64,000 nucleotides of DNA from an uncultured Lachnospiraceae bacterium (GCA_946405625.1 CAMJHQ010000007.1:58463-122462), one strand, 5' to 3'. Positions 18,211-28,138 are shown, counted from the first letter of the stretch. Numbers and translations: made by a program. The notes: generated by a model from the letters alone, not told the origin.

Positions 18211-18831
18211 TTAGATGCTGATGTTTGCACCCTCAAGTCCTACATAAGCACCCTGAGCAGCTTCAGATGAATCCGGATGAGCGATGAGCCACTTATTTCT
18301 TGCCCAAAGCAGCTTATCTTCAGGATCCTTATCAGCCGGCTTCTCGAAATCTGTATTTGTATTTCTAGGAAGAACTACAGCTACTCTGAATCCTTCATCA
18401 GAAACCATGCATGGAGCATAATGAAGTGATGTTGCATAAACTTCAACAACAGCTCCTGCAGGTGCACGGAATGCAACTACTTCAGCAGTATCAAGCTTTC
18501 CGTTGATAATCTTCTCCTGCTTAGCAAGAAGAAGCACAAAGTCTGTAGCACCGATATTGATCTCACTGTTTCTGTGATACTCGAGGCAGTTAAGCGCCTT
18601 GTTGTATCCCCAGCACATACCGAGTTCGATTGGCATTCCTCCGAATGCATTATCTCCGAGTTCCTTGAAAATGCCAGTAGCCTCAAGAGAATCGATCCAT
18701 GGCTCATAAGCCACTCCCTCTGCAGGCATAGCTACATTATTCATAGCATCGATAAGTTCTTTTGTATCATATCCCGTAAGAACCTTTCCATACTCAGCGA
18801 ACTCCGGATCAAATACAGAATAAATTGTCAT
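18211..18831 (-). CDS. DUF4867 family protein
   Basis: A 206-residue soluble protein resembling the DUF4867 family of Firmicutes, whose function is unknown but which often lies in sugar catabolism loci. The pattern GMPIELGMCWGYNKALNCLEYHRNSEINIG followed by a beta-rich half with APAGAVVEVYATSLHYAPC suggests a cupin-like fold with possible metal ligands (the histidines in LEYHRNSE and SLHYAPC). The ATG follows AAGGAGG. It lies between GH95 and the hydrolase/kinase genes. Family assignment is from memory of sequence character. Confidence 0.65.
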   Translation of the reverse strand: MTIYSVFDPEFAEYGKVLTGYDTKELIDAMNNVAMPAEGVAYEPWIDSLEATGIFKELGDNAFGGMPIELGMCWGYNKALNCLEYHRNSEINIGATDFVLLLAKQEKIINGKLDTAEVVAFRAPAGAVVEVYATSLHYAPCMVSDEGFRVAVVLPRNTNTDFEKPADKDPEDKLLWARNKWLIAHPDSSEAAQGAYVGLEGANISI

Positions 18832-18937
18832 TGTTACATACCTCCTTGAAAATCATATAGTTTTTGCTAAATCGTTTTCTATATAAATTACGATCATACG
18901 CGCAAATCGTTAAATATTATATCATAGATTCGGATTA

Positions 18938-21091
18938 TTAGAAATACTCAGCTTTAATAACCTTTCCGTCTTTCCATTCAAGACATTTGATAATCTTACC
19001 GCCTCTTACTCTGAGTCCGGTCACCTTTCCCGAGCGCCATGCATCCGGAAGTGCGGGAAGCAGCTGAACCTCACCCTCATGGCTCTGGACAAGCATTTCG
19101 GCAATTCCGGCCGTACATCCGAAGTTACCGTCAATCTGGAAAGGAGGATGATCATCGAAAAGATTCGGAAGTGTCTGAGTATCAATCAGCTTTTCAATAT
19201 TCTCAAGCGCCAGATTCCCTTCACCGAGTCTTGCATACATATTGATTATCCATGCTCTGCTCCAACCCGAATGACCGCCGCCAAAGGATAGTCTTCTCTC
19301 AATAGTTTTTTTAGCAGCTTCAAACAGCTCAGGTGTTTTATCCTTTGTTATCTGCGTTCCGGGATAAAGAGCGAAAAGATGAGAAATATGTCTGTGTCCC
19401 GGCTCCTCTTCCTCATAATCCTCGTTCCACTCCATTATCTGTCCGTACTTTCCGACAGAATCGGATTTGATACGCAAAAGAACTTCCTTTGCCCTTGTAG
19501 AAATGTATTCTCCGTTTCCGGCATCCTTGTTAATCCCCAGAATTTCTTCGGCACGTATACATGCTCCGAGAAGCTCTCTTATTATCTGATTATCCATAGA
19601 TGCGCCTTTACAGATAACACCCTTCTCACCGTTCGGAAGTATATATGTATTCTCAGGTGAAAGCGTAGGACATGTAACCAGATATTCTCCATCCATAACG
19701 AGATAGTCCATGACAAAGGTTGCCGCATCACGCATTATGCCATAATTCTCTCTGAGAAAATCCTTATCTTCGGTAAAGAGATATTCATCCCAGATATGAA
19801 GCGAAAGCCATGCCCCGCCCATTACCCAGTAGCTGGAGCTGAGACAGACATCCTGCGGACAGGTATCAGCCCAGATATCTGTATTATGATGAGCCATAAA
19901 ACCATGACAGCCATACATTTCTTCCGCAGTTCTCTTACCCCTTTCTCTGAGTCTCTCTATAAGAGCGATCAGAGGTTCCGTACACTCGCGAAGATTAGTG
20001 ACCATAGCCGGCCAGTAATTCATCTCCGTATTTATGTTGATAGTAAATTTGCTTCCCCATGCCGGATTATAATCCTGGTTCCATATCCCCTGAAGATTTG
20101 CGGGGAGTGAATCTCCTCTCGAACTTGATATCAGAAGATAACGTCCGAACTGGAAAAATCTTGTAACCTTCTCCTGTCCCTCTATCTCAAGTGTCACTCT
20201 GTCGAAAAGTGACTTATAATCATCAATATGTTCTTTTAGAAGTTCATCCCATGTAAATACAGCTGTATCTTCAAGTCTTTGAAGAACTGACATAACAGGC
20301 TTCTCTTCCCTGAATGTTGTGTCTGCCGCAAGGATGATAAGTGCTTCATCAGCATCACGTATGATAATGTTATTGCCGATCACTTCCTTTGTGCCGCCGG
20401 TTGGTATAACCTTTGTTGCCGCAGCTATTCCCACACCGTCTTTTCCGCCCGCAACAGCTTCCATAAACTGAATATTTCCGGGAAGAACTCTTACGCTGTC
20501 AGTATAAGTGTTATAGCATTGATGTCTTATGGTCTGAAGCTCATAAGGGCTATTCTCCCACGGCTTCCCACCACGACCAAGCTGTGCATGAAAAGAAAGC
20601 GAACCGGGCTTATCCGCAGATAGATGTATAAGCATTGCATTTCTCGGATAGCTGACTATCACTTCACGGAAATATCTGACTCCGTTCATCACAAATTCCG
20701 TAGAAGCAACCGCACGGCTTATATCAAGCTCCCTCTTATAATCCTCGAACTCTGTTTCACGTCCCATAAATTCAATATACAGATTTCCGAGCGGTTCATA
20801 ATGTCTCTGTTCCTCCGGAATTGCCGAAAGCGCAAATGCACATAATTCCTCTGCTTCTCTGATCCTGCCCTCGAAGATCAGCTTTCTTATCTCCGGAAGT
20901 TTCTCCCTCGCGGACGGATTAAGTCTGTCCTGCATTCCACCAAACCATACGCTGTCTTCATTCAGCTGTATTCTTTCAGTATGAGGATTTCCGAAAACCA
21001 TTCCTCCGAGCTTACCGTTTCCCACAGGAAGCGCTTCGTTCCAATCTTCCGCAGGACTGTCGAAAGTTATCTTATTTACATCTATACTCAT
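18938..21091 (-). CDS. GH95 alpha-L-fucosidase / alpha-L-galactosidase
   Basis: A 717-residue glycosidase of GH95. The N-terminal domain begins [23 protein letters not shown] and continues with [12 protein letters not shown]; the barrel contains [29 protein letters not shown] and [14 protein letters not shown], all characteristic, and the C-terminal region contains [25 protein letters not shown]. It removes terminal alpha-1,2-fucose or L-galactose from plant side chains such as xyloglucan. No signal peptide. The ATG at 21091 has GGAG upstream and starts one base after the previous gene's stop, so the two are translated together. Confidence 0.93.
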   Translation of the reverse strand: MSIDVNKITFDSPAEDWNEALPVGNGKLGGMVFGNPHTERIQLNEDSVWFGGMQDRLNPSAREKLPEIRKLIFEGRIREAEELCAFALSAIPEEQRHYEPLGNLYIEFMGRETEFEDYKRELDISRAVASTEFVMNGVRYFREVIVSYPRNAMLIHLSADKPGSLSFHAQLGRGGKPWENSPYELQTIRHQCYNTYTDSVRVLPGNIQFMEAVAGGKDGVGIAAATKVIPTGGTKEVIGNNIIIRDADEALIILAADTTFREEKPVMSVLQRLEDTAVFTWDELLKEHIDDYKSLFDRVTLEIEGQEKVTRFFQFGRYLLISSSRGDSLPANLQGIWNQDYNPAWGSKFTININTEMNYWPAMVTNLRECTEPLIALIERLRERGKRTAEEMYGCHGFMAHHNTDIWADTCPQDVCLSSSYWVMGGAWLSLHIWDEYLFTEDKDFLRENYGIMRDAATFVMDYLVMDGEYLVTCPTLSPENTYILPNGEKGVICKGASMDNQIIRELLGACIRAEEILGINKDAGNGEYISTRAKEVLLRIKSDSVGKYGQIMEWNEDYEEEEPGHRHISHLFALYPGTQITKDKTPELFEAAKKTIERRLSFGGGHSGWSRAWIINMYARLGEGNLALENIEKLIDTQTLPNLFDDHPPFQIDGNFGCTAGIAEMLVQSHEGEVQLLPALPDAWRSGKVTGLRVRGGKIIKCLEWKDGKVIKAEYF

Positions 21092-21092
21092 C

Positions 21093-21536
21093 TTATTCTC
21101 CACTGTCACTTTTATAGTTCTGCCAAACCTCATTCAGTACGGCGATCATTTTTTCTGCTTCTTCTTCGGATACGGATCTGAACACATCAAAGATCAGCAT
21201 GCCATTCATATCAAGCGGCTGAATGATTCCTCGAATATAAACCTCTGCTATATGAGCCGCACATACTCTGCAGTCAAAAAGATCTTTCAACCCATAAGCC
21301 GGTGTAATATCCTTTAAATCCCGGATTCCCAGAATTCTCTTCATAAACATATGTATTATTCTTGCAGCAGTCCTTCTGTCGAGTTCTTCATCTTTCCCGA
21401 TCATATCCTGCTCTTCTATCCAGCCGGCTTTTCTGTATGACATCAAATCCGCATTTCCGGAATCCATAACGTAATCGGAAAACTTCTCCGCTATCATGGA
21501 TATAAATCTGCCCTTGGTCAGCATCCTATTCTCCAT
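21093..21536 (-). CDS. Small uncharacterised protein with SLH-like helical pattern
   Basis: A 147-residue protein I cannot name. It has no signal peptide or membrane helix. The order [59 protein letters not shown], then [14 protein letters not shown] resembles the rhythm of an S-layer homology repeat, but it is cytoplasmic and carries a CRVC pair. The start is uncertain; the ATG at 21536 is used, with GTG nine bases upstream as the alternative. It lies between GH27 and GH95 and is adjacent to GH95 by one base, so a role linked to these glycosidases is inferred. Confidence 0.65.
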   Translation of the reverse strand: MENRMLTKGRFISMIAEKFSDYVMDSGNADLMSYRKAGWIEEQDMIGKDEELDRRTAARIIHMFMKRILGIRDLKDITPAYGLKDLFDCRVCAAHIAEVYIRGIIQPLDMNGMLIFDVFRSVSEEEAEKMIAVLNEVWQNYKSDSGE

Positions 21537-21611
21537 ATTGATCACTCAAAATTTCTATTCATGTTTCGGATGGCCTTCCGAATGACCCATCATAATACTT
21601 AATCATAAAAC

Positions 21612-23405
21612 TTAATCATAAATCGGAGTAATGCGAAGGGTTACATTATCGTTTGCTTTAATACTGGAAACTGTAAAGCCCTTCTCATTTATCTCCTTTG
21701 CATCATAAATCTTCTTTTCTTTGCTCCAGAGATCTTTAACCTCATATCTCTCCGCACCCGCAAAGCTCTCCGCATCCACCATCTTACCTGATAAATATTC
21801 CATAATAAGATTCGGCTTGATCGATAATGTATCCGGTCTGTCGCCCATTCCGACATTTATGAAAGAAAGTGCAATACTTCCATCCATAAGCGGCTTAGCC
21901 AGAACATCCAGACGATCATTATCACGGATATAGGTTGTATCCGGTGCAACCGCCTTTGTAGTATAGATTCTTTTTGCCTGAACTCCGAGCTCATCCTGAT
22001 TAAGTGCGATCAGCTCATCATTCGTTATGATATTATAAACAGCATCGCCTGCTGTTACATTTCTCAGATCCATACCCAGCATAAGCGGTGCATTCATCAT
22101 ACACCACATAGTCATATGGGTCTTATTCATAGTTTCGGTCAGTCCATCCATGCCGATCATCAGCATATCAGGATCGTTCCAGCCGCGGTCCAATCCCGCA
22201 AACTCATCCATGATAACAGCCTTATTATACTGAGCCGTTACGCTTGTTGTATAAGCGCCTTCCCAGGATGCATGGCCGCTGTCGCCATCCGAACCAACCT
22301 GAAATGTGATATCATTCAGTATTCTCCATGTATCTCCAACCTTATAGCCCCAGTTATGCGGATGAGTCTTACCCCATTCACAGATTGAGAAAACTATATC
22401 TCTGTCCGAACCTGTTTTAGCAAAACCTTCCTGAATCCTCGCATATGATGTAAGTGTATTCTCCTGGCGACGGTGATTCATAAGTCTGAGCAGATTTTCT
22501 CCCGCAGCAAGTTTTATCTTAATCGGTTCTGTCTTGTCATCCGAAACTTCAACCAGATCATCATAGAAGATTTCCGTCTTTTCGCCTTCACCGACCGCTG
22601 CCTGAAGCCAGCTGCCTATTCCTTCTGTCTTTCCGGTCTTACAGATTACGGTAAGATCATACTCACCCTCTGTCTCTACGTTTACCTTAAACCTAAGCTC
22701 ACTGCTCAGCTCACCGATAGGTGAAGCATCCGGAGCCGTTCCGTCAAATGTACCGATTCCGACTATATATTCGCCTTCTTTATATGCACGGCTTCCCGTA
22801 ATGATACCGTCCTTTACCGCTGACAGCTCTATCTTCTCCTGTCCGTTTTCTAAAACAATTTTCTTAATCCCCGGTGCAAATGTAAATCTGGCATTTTCAG
22901 GATCAGAGAACGTTGCATTATCCCAGACATTATAACAGTTATCGACTTTAATAAAGTCAACGCCCCACTTTATATAATCTGCAGTATCAACATCCTCATA
23001 TCCGCAGGTGCCGACTTCAAGCCCTGAACATAACCTTGAACCGATATCATTATACATTCCGAATTTCAGGCCTTTTCCATGGATATAATCAGACATTGCC
23101 ATAAACCCGCCCGGAAACTTAACAGAGTCACCTTCAACATGTCCGTCAATTCTCTCTGCACCATAGCAGCCGTCATCCAGAACAACATATTGATATCCCA
23201 GCTTATCCAGTCCAAGCTCGACAATCCTATCTGCCATCGCTTTAGTCAGTTCTTCCGTATTTCCGCTTCCGAAAGCATTCCAGCTGTTCCAGCCCATAGG
23301 CGGAAAATGCTTCTTGCCGTATAGAACCTTACCATCCTTAAAGGCATCATATCTGAAACGGCTGTCCTCGATTTTCACAGGCTTATCAAAGTAATTCTTA
23401 TCCAT
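21612..23405 (-). CDS. GH27 alpha-galactosidase with an inserted beta-sandwich module
   Basis: A 597-residue cytoplasmic GH27 enzyme for removing alpha-galactosyl (or beta-arabinopyranosyl) groups. Barrel motifs: MGWNSWNAFG (about 37-46), YVVLDDGCY, GLKFGMYNDIGSRLCSG, and the nucleophile in DFIKVDNCYN (about D155). The sequence then leaves the barrel for about 160 residues (about 170-330), a beta-rich segment resembling a carbohydrate-binding module, and returns with SICEWGKTHPHNWGYKVGDTWR and the acid/base in RGWNDPDMLMIG. The C-terminal beta domain follows. The ATG follows GGGAGGA. First gene of the run leading to GH95. Confidence 0.92.
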   Translation of the reverse strand: MDKNYFDKPVKIEDSRFRYDAFKDGKVLYGKKHFPPMGWNSWNAFGSGNTEELTKAMADRIVELGLDKLGYQYVVLDDGCYGAERIDGHVEGDSVKFPGGFMAMSDYIHGKGLKFGMYNDIGSRLCSGLEVGTCGYEDVDTADYIKWGVDFIKVDNCYNVWDNATFSDPENARFTFAPGIKKIVLENGQEKIELSAVKDGIITGSRAYKEGEYIVGIGTFDGTAPDASPIGELSSELRFKVNVETEGEYDLTVICKTGKTEGIGSWLQAAVGEGEKTEIFYDDLVEVSDDKTEPIKIKLAAGENLLRLMNHRRQENTLTSYARIQEGFAKTGSDRDIVFSICEWGKTHPHNWGYKVGDTWRILNDITFQVGSDGDSGHASWEGAYTTSVTAQYNKAVIMDEFAGLDRGWNDPDMLMIGMDGLTETMNKTHMTMWCMMNAPLMLGMDLRNVTAGDAVYNIITNDELIALNQDELGVQAKRIYTTKAVAPDTTYIRDNDRLDVLAKPLMDGSIALSFINVGMGDRPDTLSIKPNLIMEYLSGKMVDAESFAGAERYEVKDLWSKEKKIYDAKEINEKGFTVSSIKANDNVTLRITPIYD

Positions 23406-23559
23406 GTCATCCTCCCTGTCGCATAATTATTTATACACCTTACGGATAAATCCGTATCATTATTTGTAAAGCGGACATTCGTATCCCGCTTCGCTGCATA
23501 CTCTTCATAAACAACATTTTAATTTTAGCATTTTGAAGTATAGAAATATATGCGTAAAA

Positions 23560-23622
23560 GTGTACAAAAATACAGCCGTGCCGAAATGCATATAACCATA
23601 TGAACATTCCGTCGAACGGCTG
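23560..23622 (-). terminator. Probable terminator after the MarR gene
   Basis: CAGCCGT (23573-23579) pairs with ACGGCTG (23616-23622) around an imperfect inner stem. On the minus strand it is followed by a TATTTTTG tract. It lies about 50 bp beyond the MarR stop. The rest of 23406-23673 shows no gene I can support. Confidence 0.5.
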
Positions 23623-23673
23623 CACATTTTCAAATATATATAATCAAAACACCTTATGATCCGATAAAAACAT

Positions 23674-24111
23674 CTACTGATCAGCTTCCAGGAATTTATA
23701 CAGAAGTTTGTAAAGTTCCTTTGTCTCTTTTTCATTAAGTGCTCCACCCTGAGAAGCAAGCTTAAGAGGAATATCCTTACACTTCTCCTTAAGTTCCATT
23801 CCCTCTGAGGTAATTGTAACTAAAGTTATTCTCTCATCCTCTTTGGATCTTTCTCTTGTTACGAAGCCTGCTTTTTCAAGTCTCTTAAGAAGCGGTGTCA
23901 ATGTTCCGGCATCAAGATGAAGTATTTCTCCGAGCTGTCCCACATTTACACTTTCTTTTTCCCACAAAACCATCAGCACGATATACTGGGTATATGTGAG
24001 TCCGAGCGGTTTCAGATACTGTGTATAACTTCCGACAATCTTACGTCCGCATGCATACATCGGAAAACACAACTGATTTTTAAGTAATAACTGTTCATAT
24101 TCCTGTGCCAT
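23674..24111 (-). CDS. MarR-family regulator, OhrR-like
   Basis: A 145-residue winged-helix repressor. The N-terminal LLLKNQLCFPMYACGRKI carries a cysteine at residue 15 in the position of the peroxide-sensing Cys of OhrR, followed by YTQYIVLMVLWEKESVNVGQLGEILHLDAGTLTPLLKRLEKAGFVTRERSKEDERI, the classic MarR recognition helix and wing. No ohr gene is present; the upstream MATE exporter is the likely partner. The start ATG follows GGAGGTGG. A palindrome at 24139-24161 in its promoter may be its own operator. Confidence 0.9.
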   Translation of the reverse strand: MAQEYEQLLLKNQLCFPMYACGRKIVGSYTQYLKPLGLTYTQYIVLMVLWEKESVNVGQLGEILHLDAGTLTPLLKRLEKAGFVTRERSKEDERITLVTITSEGMELKEKCKDIPLKLASQGGALNEKETKELYKLLYKFLEADQ

Positions 24112-24138
24112 ATATCCACCTCCAAAATTTTAAACCTT

Positions 24139-24161
24139 TTGCTAAATTATATTTTGTGCAA
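24139..24161. promoter_or_regulatory. Candidate MarR/OhrR operator
   Basis: An AT-rich imperfect palindrome with TTGC at one end and GCAA at the other (arms around TAAATTAT/ATTTTGT) sits 28-50 bp before the MarR-family start codon. MarR proteins typically autoregulate through such sites, so this is inferred from position and symmetry. Confidence 0.4.
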
Positions 24162-24199
24162 TGTATTATGTCAAGTCCTTTTTAACCTGATAAGCAGAA

Positions 24200-25564
24200 T
24201 CAATAATCCTCTCTTCTGACTGTCTCGATCATGGCATTGTGCTTCCATATTCCACTCAGATAGAGTGACCATGTTATCAGAAATCCCATGCCGAATCCGA
24301 AGATACCGTTCCACCATATGATCGAATAACCGAAGAACCTGCTGTATCTGAAAAGATATGTTACGACAACTCTCGTTCCTAGTGCTCCGCATGCAACGAA
24401 CATCGGAAATGAACTATGATTCGCGCCCTGGAAAACTCCGAAGAGCGGTATATACATGGCGAGCACCACATTTATCAGAGTAACCGATCTTATATGCTGC
24501 AGACAATACTCCGCCGCCTGATCACTAAGGCCGAACATACCGATTATATCAGTTGTAAATATCCATATGCAGGCTGATATTATAAGCGTCATCAGAATCG
24601 AAATTATAAAGGTCTGCCTTACTCCCTGCTTAACTCTGTGCATCTTGCCCGCACCGATATTCTGTCCGGTATATGTAGCAAGCGTTGTCTGAAATGCATT
24701 GCAAGGAAGATTTAGATACCACTCAATTCTCTGCCCTACGGTAAAGGACGCAGTCATAGCCTGGCCGAATTCATTTACCGCTCTCTGAATAAATGTAAGC
24801 CCCAAAGATACAACTATCATCTGAAGAGAGATCGGAAATCCTACCTGAACAGTTCTTACAACAAGAGCCCCATTCAGCTTATACTCATTCATTTTAAATC
24901 TGAATATAGGATATCTATAATACATATAAATGTATGCAGCAATGAAAGACATCGCCTGTGAAATAACTGTCGCAGTCGCAGCACCTGTAACTCCCCACTG
25001 AAACTGCTTCACAAATATATAATCCAGAATTATATTCATTACCGATGATATCAGCAGAAAATAAAGAGTCGCAGCACTGTCACCCACAGCTCGGAGTATT
25101 GATGAAAAGATATTATATCCGTATGAAAATACGAAGCCTATAGATATTATCCTAAAGTATCTGAGTGTAAGATCCAGGAAATCATCCGGAACCTTTACGA
25201 ACAATTTAAAAGCGGGCTTTGCAACCGCGAAGGCTATTATCGTAACAAGAACTCCGAGCAGCATAAGAAACAGGATACCTGTAGACGCATTTTCACGGAC
25301 CTTCTTCCGGTCTCCCGCTCCGTAATGCTGTGCCACAACAACCCCGTTTCCCGCAGAGAAACCTATAGCTATCGAAGTCAGAAAAAATGCAAAGCTTCCT
25401 GTAGTACCTACCGCTGAAAGTGCCGCCTCACTGGCGTATTTTCCGACGATTATCGCATCAACCGTATTATATAATTGCTGTAACAGAGATCCTGCCAGAA
25501 CAGGAAGCGAAAATCTGAGTATATGCTTCCAGGGCGTTCCATCCGTCATCGTTCTATTCAACAT
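24200..25564 (-). CDS. MATE family efflux transporter
   Basis: A 454-residue membrane protein with about twelve helices in two homologous halves, starting TPWKHILRFSLPVLAGSLLQQLYNTVDAIIVGKYAS, the signature of the MATE (NorM/DinF-like) cation-coupled drug exporters. The second half begins FPISLQMIVVSLGLTFIQRAVNEFG. Exported compound unknown. It precedes the MarR/OhrR-type regulator by 88 bp on the same strand, so the pair may form a redox- or drug-inducible export unit. Confidence 0.93.
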   Translation of the reverse strand: MLNRTMTDGTPWKHILRFSLPVLAGSLLQQLYNTVDAIIVGKYASEAALSAVGTTGSFAFFLTSIAIGFSAGNGVVVAQHYGAGDRKKVRENASTGILFLMLLGVLVTIIAFAVAKPAFKLFVKVPDDFLDLTLRYFRIISIGFVFSYGYNIFSSILRAVGDSAATLYFLLISSVMNIILDYIFVKQFQWGVTGAATATVISQAMSFIAAYIYMYYRYPIFRFKMNEYKLNGALVVRTVQVGFPISLQMIVVSLGLTFIQRAVNEFGQAMTASFTVGQRIEWYLNLPCNAFQTTLATYTGQNIGAGKMHRVKQGVRQTFIISILMTLIISACIWIFTTDIIGMFGLSDQAAEYCLQHIRSVTLINVVLAMYIPLFGVFQGANHSSFPMFVACGALGTRVVVTYLFRYSRFFGYSIIWWNGIFGFGMGFLITWSLYLSGIWKHNAMIETVRREDY

Positions 25565-25634
25565 ATTATTTTCCTATCCGCATAATAATACATTTATTTT
25601 ATCATTTTGAATTTCAATTATAAACCACGATAAT

Positions 25635-25667
25635 TTATAAAGGAGCATGCCGTTTGTGACATGCTCC
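25635..25667 (-). terminator. Rho-independent terminator
   Basis: GGAGCATG (25642-25649) and CATGCTCC (25660-25667) form a perfect 8-bp stem with a 10-base loop. On the minus strand it is followed by TTTAT. It lies about 95 bp after the transglutaminase-like gene. Confidence 0.6.
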
Positions 25668-25762
25668 GTTGCAGATGCTATAATCGTTAAGAATCATATA
25701 TCAGATCAATGATCAATCCGTTTTTCATACACCATATTATTTTTTCATAGACATATATTTTT

Positions 25763-26650
25763 CTACTCAGCAGATACCGGTGGAGCTGTTATCGAATCCA
25801 CAGAGATCAGGTATCTGTCTGTCAGTTCCATAGTTTCAGGGAGAAGTGCATAAACTATCTTATCCTCACCTCTGCCGTAATGAGTAAAATACTGCAAATA
25901 TGCCATATTCTTTGCTGTATAAAGTATTAAATCCATATGCTCATCTCTGAGTTTTTCGAGATTGTCAAGTTTTTCACCCGGCATGACAGGGGTTACAAAT
26001 TCCTGTGCAGCAAGCTTTTCTCTTACCTCTATTGCTGAAAGAGGAATCTTGTCTGTTCCGACCCAATATATATTGTTAGTGGTATCAAGCATTATCCATT
26101 TTTTATAATTACTGTCCCAGATTTCGTTTACAACATGACATTCATTATCATATTCCGATAAAGGATTGATCCACATTTTACGAGAATAAATTCCGAGTGC
26201 CAGATATTCTTCATTCATTATCTGCGCTTTCGCTCTGCAATGAATCCCATGTTTCTGATCACCCAGTGCATAATCAAGCAGATATAATGCATCCATATCA
26301 GCTGTATACTCCGAGAAATTTCCGTTATGCATGAGTCTCGGCGAGAAGTAATCCATCAGATTCACTGCTTTATCAAACTCAGATCCGGTTCCGGCAATGC
26401 TTTCCAGCTCATATTTTTCAATCAGCTCCGTGTATTTGGGATCATCAAAAACATATGTTATCTGTTCGTTATTTCCGGTATGAAAAGTATCAGCGTTTTT
26501 GATAATTCCACATTCCATATTGTATACTTCTTCTTTTTCCTGAACGTAAGAAACATACTCAAAATTATTATCTGAACTGCTGAAAATAATATAACCCACT
26601 GCACCTGTTAACAGTATCAATAAAAAAATGATCAATAGATTCTTCTTCAT
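25763..26650 (-). CDS. Membrane-anchored transglutaminase-like protein
   Basis: A 295-residue protein with one N-terminal helix (about 4-24) and an extracellular domain of the transglutaminase-like superfamily. The triad is visible as Cys138 in GIHCRAKAQIMNEEYLALG, His172 in NECHVVNEIW and Asp189 in KWIMLDTTNN, with the usual spacing. Such proteins act as cell-surface cysteine peptidases or cross-linking enzymes; the substrate is unknown. The ATG at 26650 follows GGAAAAG; a longer frame lacks a ribosome binding site. It appears to be transcribed alone. Confidence 0.8.
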   Translation of the reverse strand: MKKNLLIIFLLILLTGAVGYIIFSSSDNNFEYVSYVQEKEEVYNMECGIIKNADTFHTGNNEQITYVFDDPKYTELIEKYELESIAGTGSEFDKAVNLMDYFSPRLMHNGNFSEYTADMDALYLLDYALGDQKHGIHCRAKAQIMNEEYLALGIYSRKMWINPLSEYDNECHVVNEIWDSNYKKWIMLDTTNNIYWVGTDKIPLSAIEVREKLAAQEFVTPVMPGEKLDNLEKLRDEHMDLILYTAKNMAYLQYFTHYGRGEDKIVYALLPETMELTDRYLISVDSITAPPVSAE

Positions 26651-26750
26651 ATTGTTCTTTTCCAACCTTCCTGCAGCATGATCGATCGTTATTAATCTCA
26701 TATTGCCGCTTCATATTGTAATGATACTGTTATTTATTTCCATACAACAA

Positions 26751-26785
26751 GTGACCGCAGTCATATCATATATGACTGCGGTCAC
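26751..26785 (-). terminator. Perfect 15-bp stem-loop after the diguanylate cyclase gene
   Basis: Arms GTGACCGCAGTCATA (26751-26765) and TATGACTGCGGTCAC (26771-26785) pair perfectly around a 5-base loop, 16 bp past the stop at 26801. The U-run on the minus strand is weak (TTGTTGTAT), so it could also be an mRNA-stabilising stem. Confidence 0.6.
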
Positions 26786-26800
26786 ATTCTTTTAATCTAT

Positions 26801-28138
26801 TCAATCTTCATCCTGCAAAATGATTCCTCCAAAATATTCGGGAGAGCCATTATTGTCTGATATAACAAACCCTCTGGTATGAAGAATCACATAAGTTCCG
26901 TCTTTCCGACGGGCACGATAGCGTATCGGCTTAACCTCTGCTTTTCCGTTAAACAGTGAATGCATTGCGGACTCAAACACTTCGATATCATCCGGATGAA
27001 TACAGTTTCTGAAAACCTTATCGGCATGATACATATATTCCGATTCAAATCCCAGATCGTCAACCAGTGAAACCGACCACCTGGAAAAGTCATAACGCAT
27101 ATCGTTAAGATATATATATCCTCCTCCGGTTACTGTAACCAACGCTCCGAAAAAAGAATCAAGCAGCCTTTTTCTATCAGGCGGGATCGGTGTTTCTATT
27201 CTCTCTAAATCCCGAAATCCTTCAATAGCTTTTAATGATTTTATTGCCTTTTTGTTTTCATACATAAGTAGGTCAGCTCTGGCCAAAACATCCGAAAACT
27301 TTGAATCTTCATCTTCAAAAATCGCTATTCCCGAAGCAACGGTCGGGCCTGAACGTGATTTCCTGTTACTCTCTGATTCATCCCTGATTTTATTGATCAG
27401 ATATTCCCGATCATTATAATCTTTTCCGATCAACACAATAACAAATTCATCTCCGCCTACTCTGAAAACCGGACTGTGACTGAATGTCTCGCATATCAAC
27501 CTACTTGTAGCACGAATGGCTTCATCACCGAAACTGTGTCCTCTCGTGTCGTTAATAAGCTTAAGATCGTTTATATCACACATAACAACACCAAATTCCA
27601 AAGCATCGGGATTTGAATTAATCATATCATCGATAGAGCAAATATATTCTTTAAATGCATGGTTATTCTTTACTCCGGTCAGTTCATCCCTTCGAGCCAT
27701 TATTTCGGCAGATTTAAGATTCTTCCTCTGATTTTCTTTCTCTCTATACTCTTTTTCAACATTTTCAAGGCAGCAAACAATATGCTTCTTATCGTTACAC
27801 GAGATAACTATATGCCGCATATGAAATATATTGCCATCTTTTATCGCTCTGAAAACAACTCTCTGATTGCCATCTCGCGAAAGCACTTCTACCATCTTAT
27901 CTTTATTGTATGTCTCGGTCATAAGTTTAATATCATCTGGATGAATAAACTTATCGGCATTTTTTAAGCAATCAGCGAAAAAATCCTCACCTTCATTCGG
28001 AAACTCCGATTCCTCCCCATCATTGGTATCTGTAAAGACAATGTAGTGATTCGTTTCCAGATTGACATAGTAAACACACTCATAATGCTTAGCCAACGAA
28101 AAAGCTATTTGATTAAATACCTCCGGATTATTAATCAT
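26801..28138 (-). CDS. PAS-GGDEF-PAS diguanylate cyclase
   Basis: A 445-residue soluble signalling protein. The N-terminal PAS-like domain (about 8-130) contains FIHPDDI. The GGDEF domain (about 140-300) begins RRDELTGVKNN and has an intact active site, RVGGDEF (about 226-232). The C-terminal PAS domain (about 325-443) contains the second IHPDDIEVF and the HTRGFVISDNNG strand. No RxxD inhibitory site precedes GGDEF at the usual distance. It should make cyclic di-GMP in the cytoplasm. Placing PAS domains on both sides of GGDEF is uncommon. No membrane helix is seen. Confidence 0.9.
   Translation of the reverse strand: MINNPEVFNQIAFSLAKHYECVYYVNLETNHYIVFTDTNDGEESEFPNEGEDFFADCLKNADKFIHPDDIKLMTETYNKDKMVEVLSRDGNQRVVFRAIKDGNIFHMRHIVISCNDKKHIVCCLENVEKEYREKENQRKNLKSAEIMARRDELTGVKNNHAFKEYICSIDDMINSNPDALEFGVVMCDINDLKLINDTRGHSFGDEAIRATSRLICETFSHSPVFRVGGDEFVIVLIGKDYNDREYLINKIRDESESNRKSRSGPTVASGIAIFEDEDSKFSDVLARADLLMYENKKAIKSLKAIEGFRDLERIETPIPPDRKRLLDSFFGALVTVTGGGYIYLNDMRYDFSRWSVSLVDDLGFESEYMYHADKVFRNCIHPDDIEVFESAMHSLFNGKAEVKPIRYRARRKDGTYVILHTRGFVISDNNGSPEYFGGIILQDED

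Noticed and set aside
25565..25762. Possible riboswitch upstream of the MATE exporter
   Set aside because: Only a short terminator stem is visible; no conserved riboswitch core was recognised.
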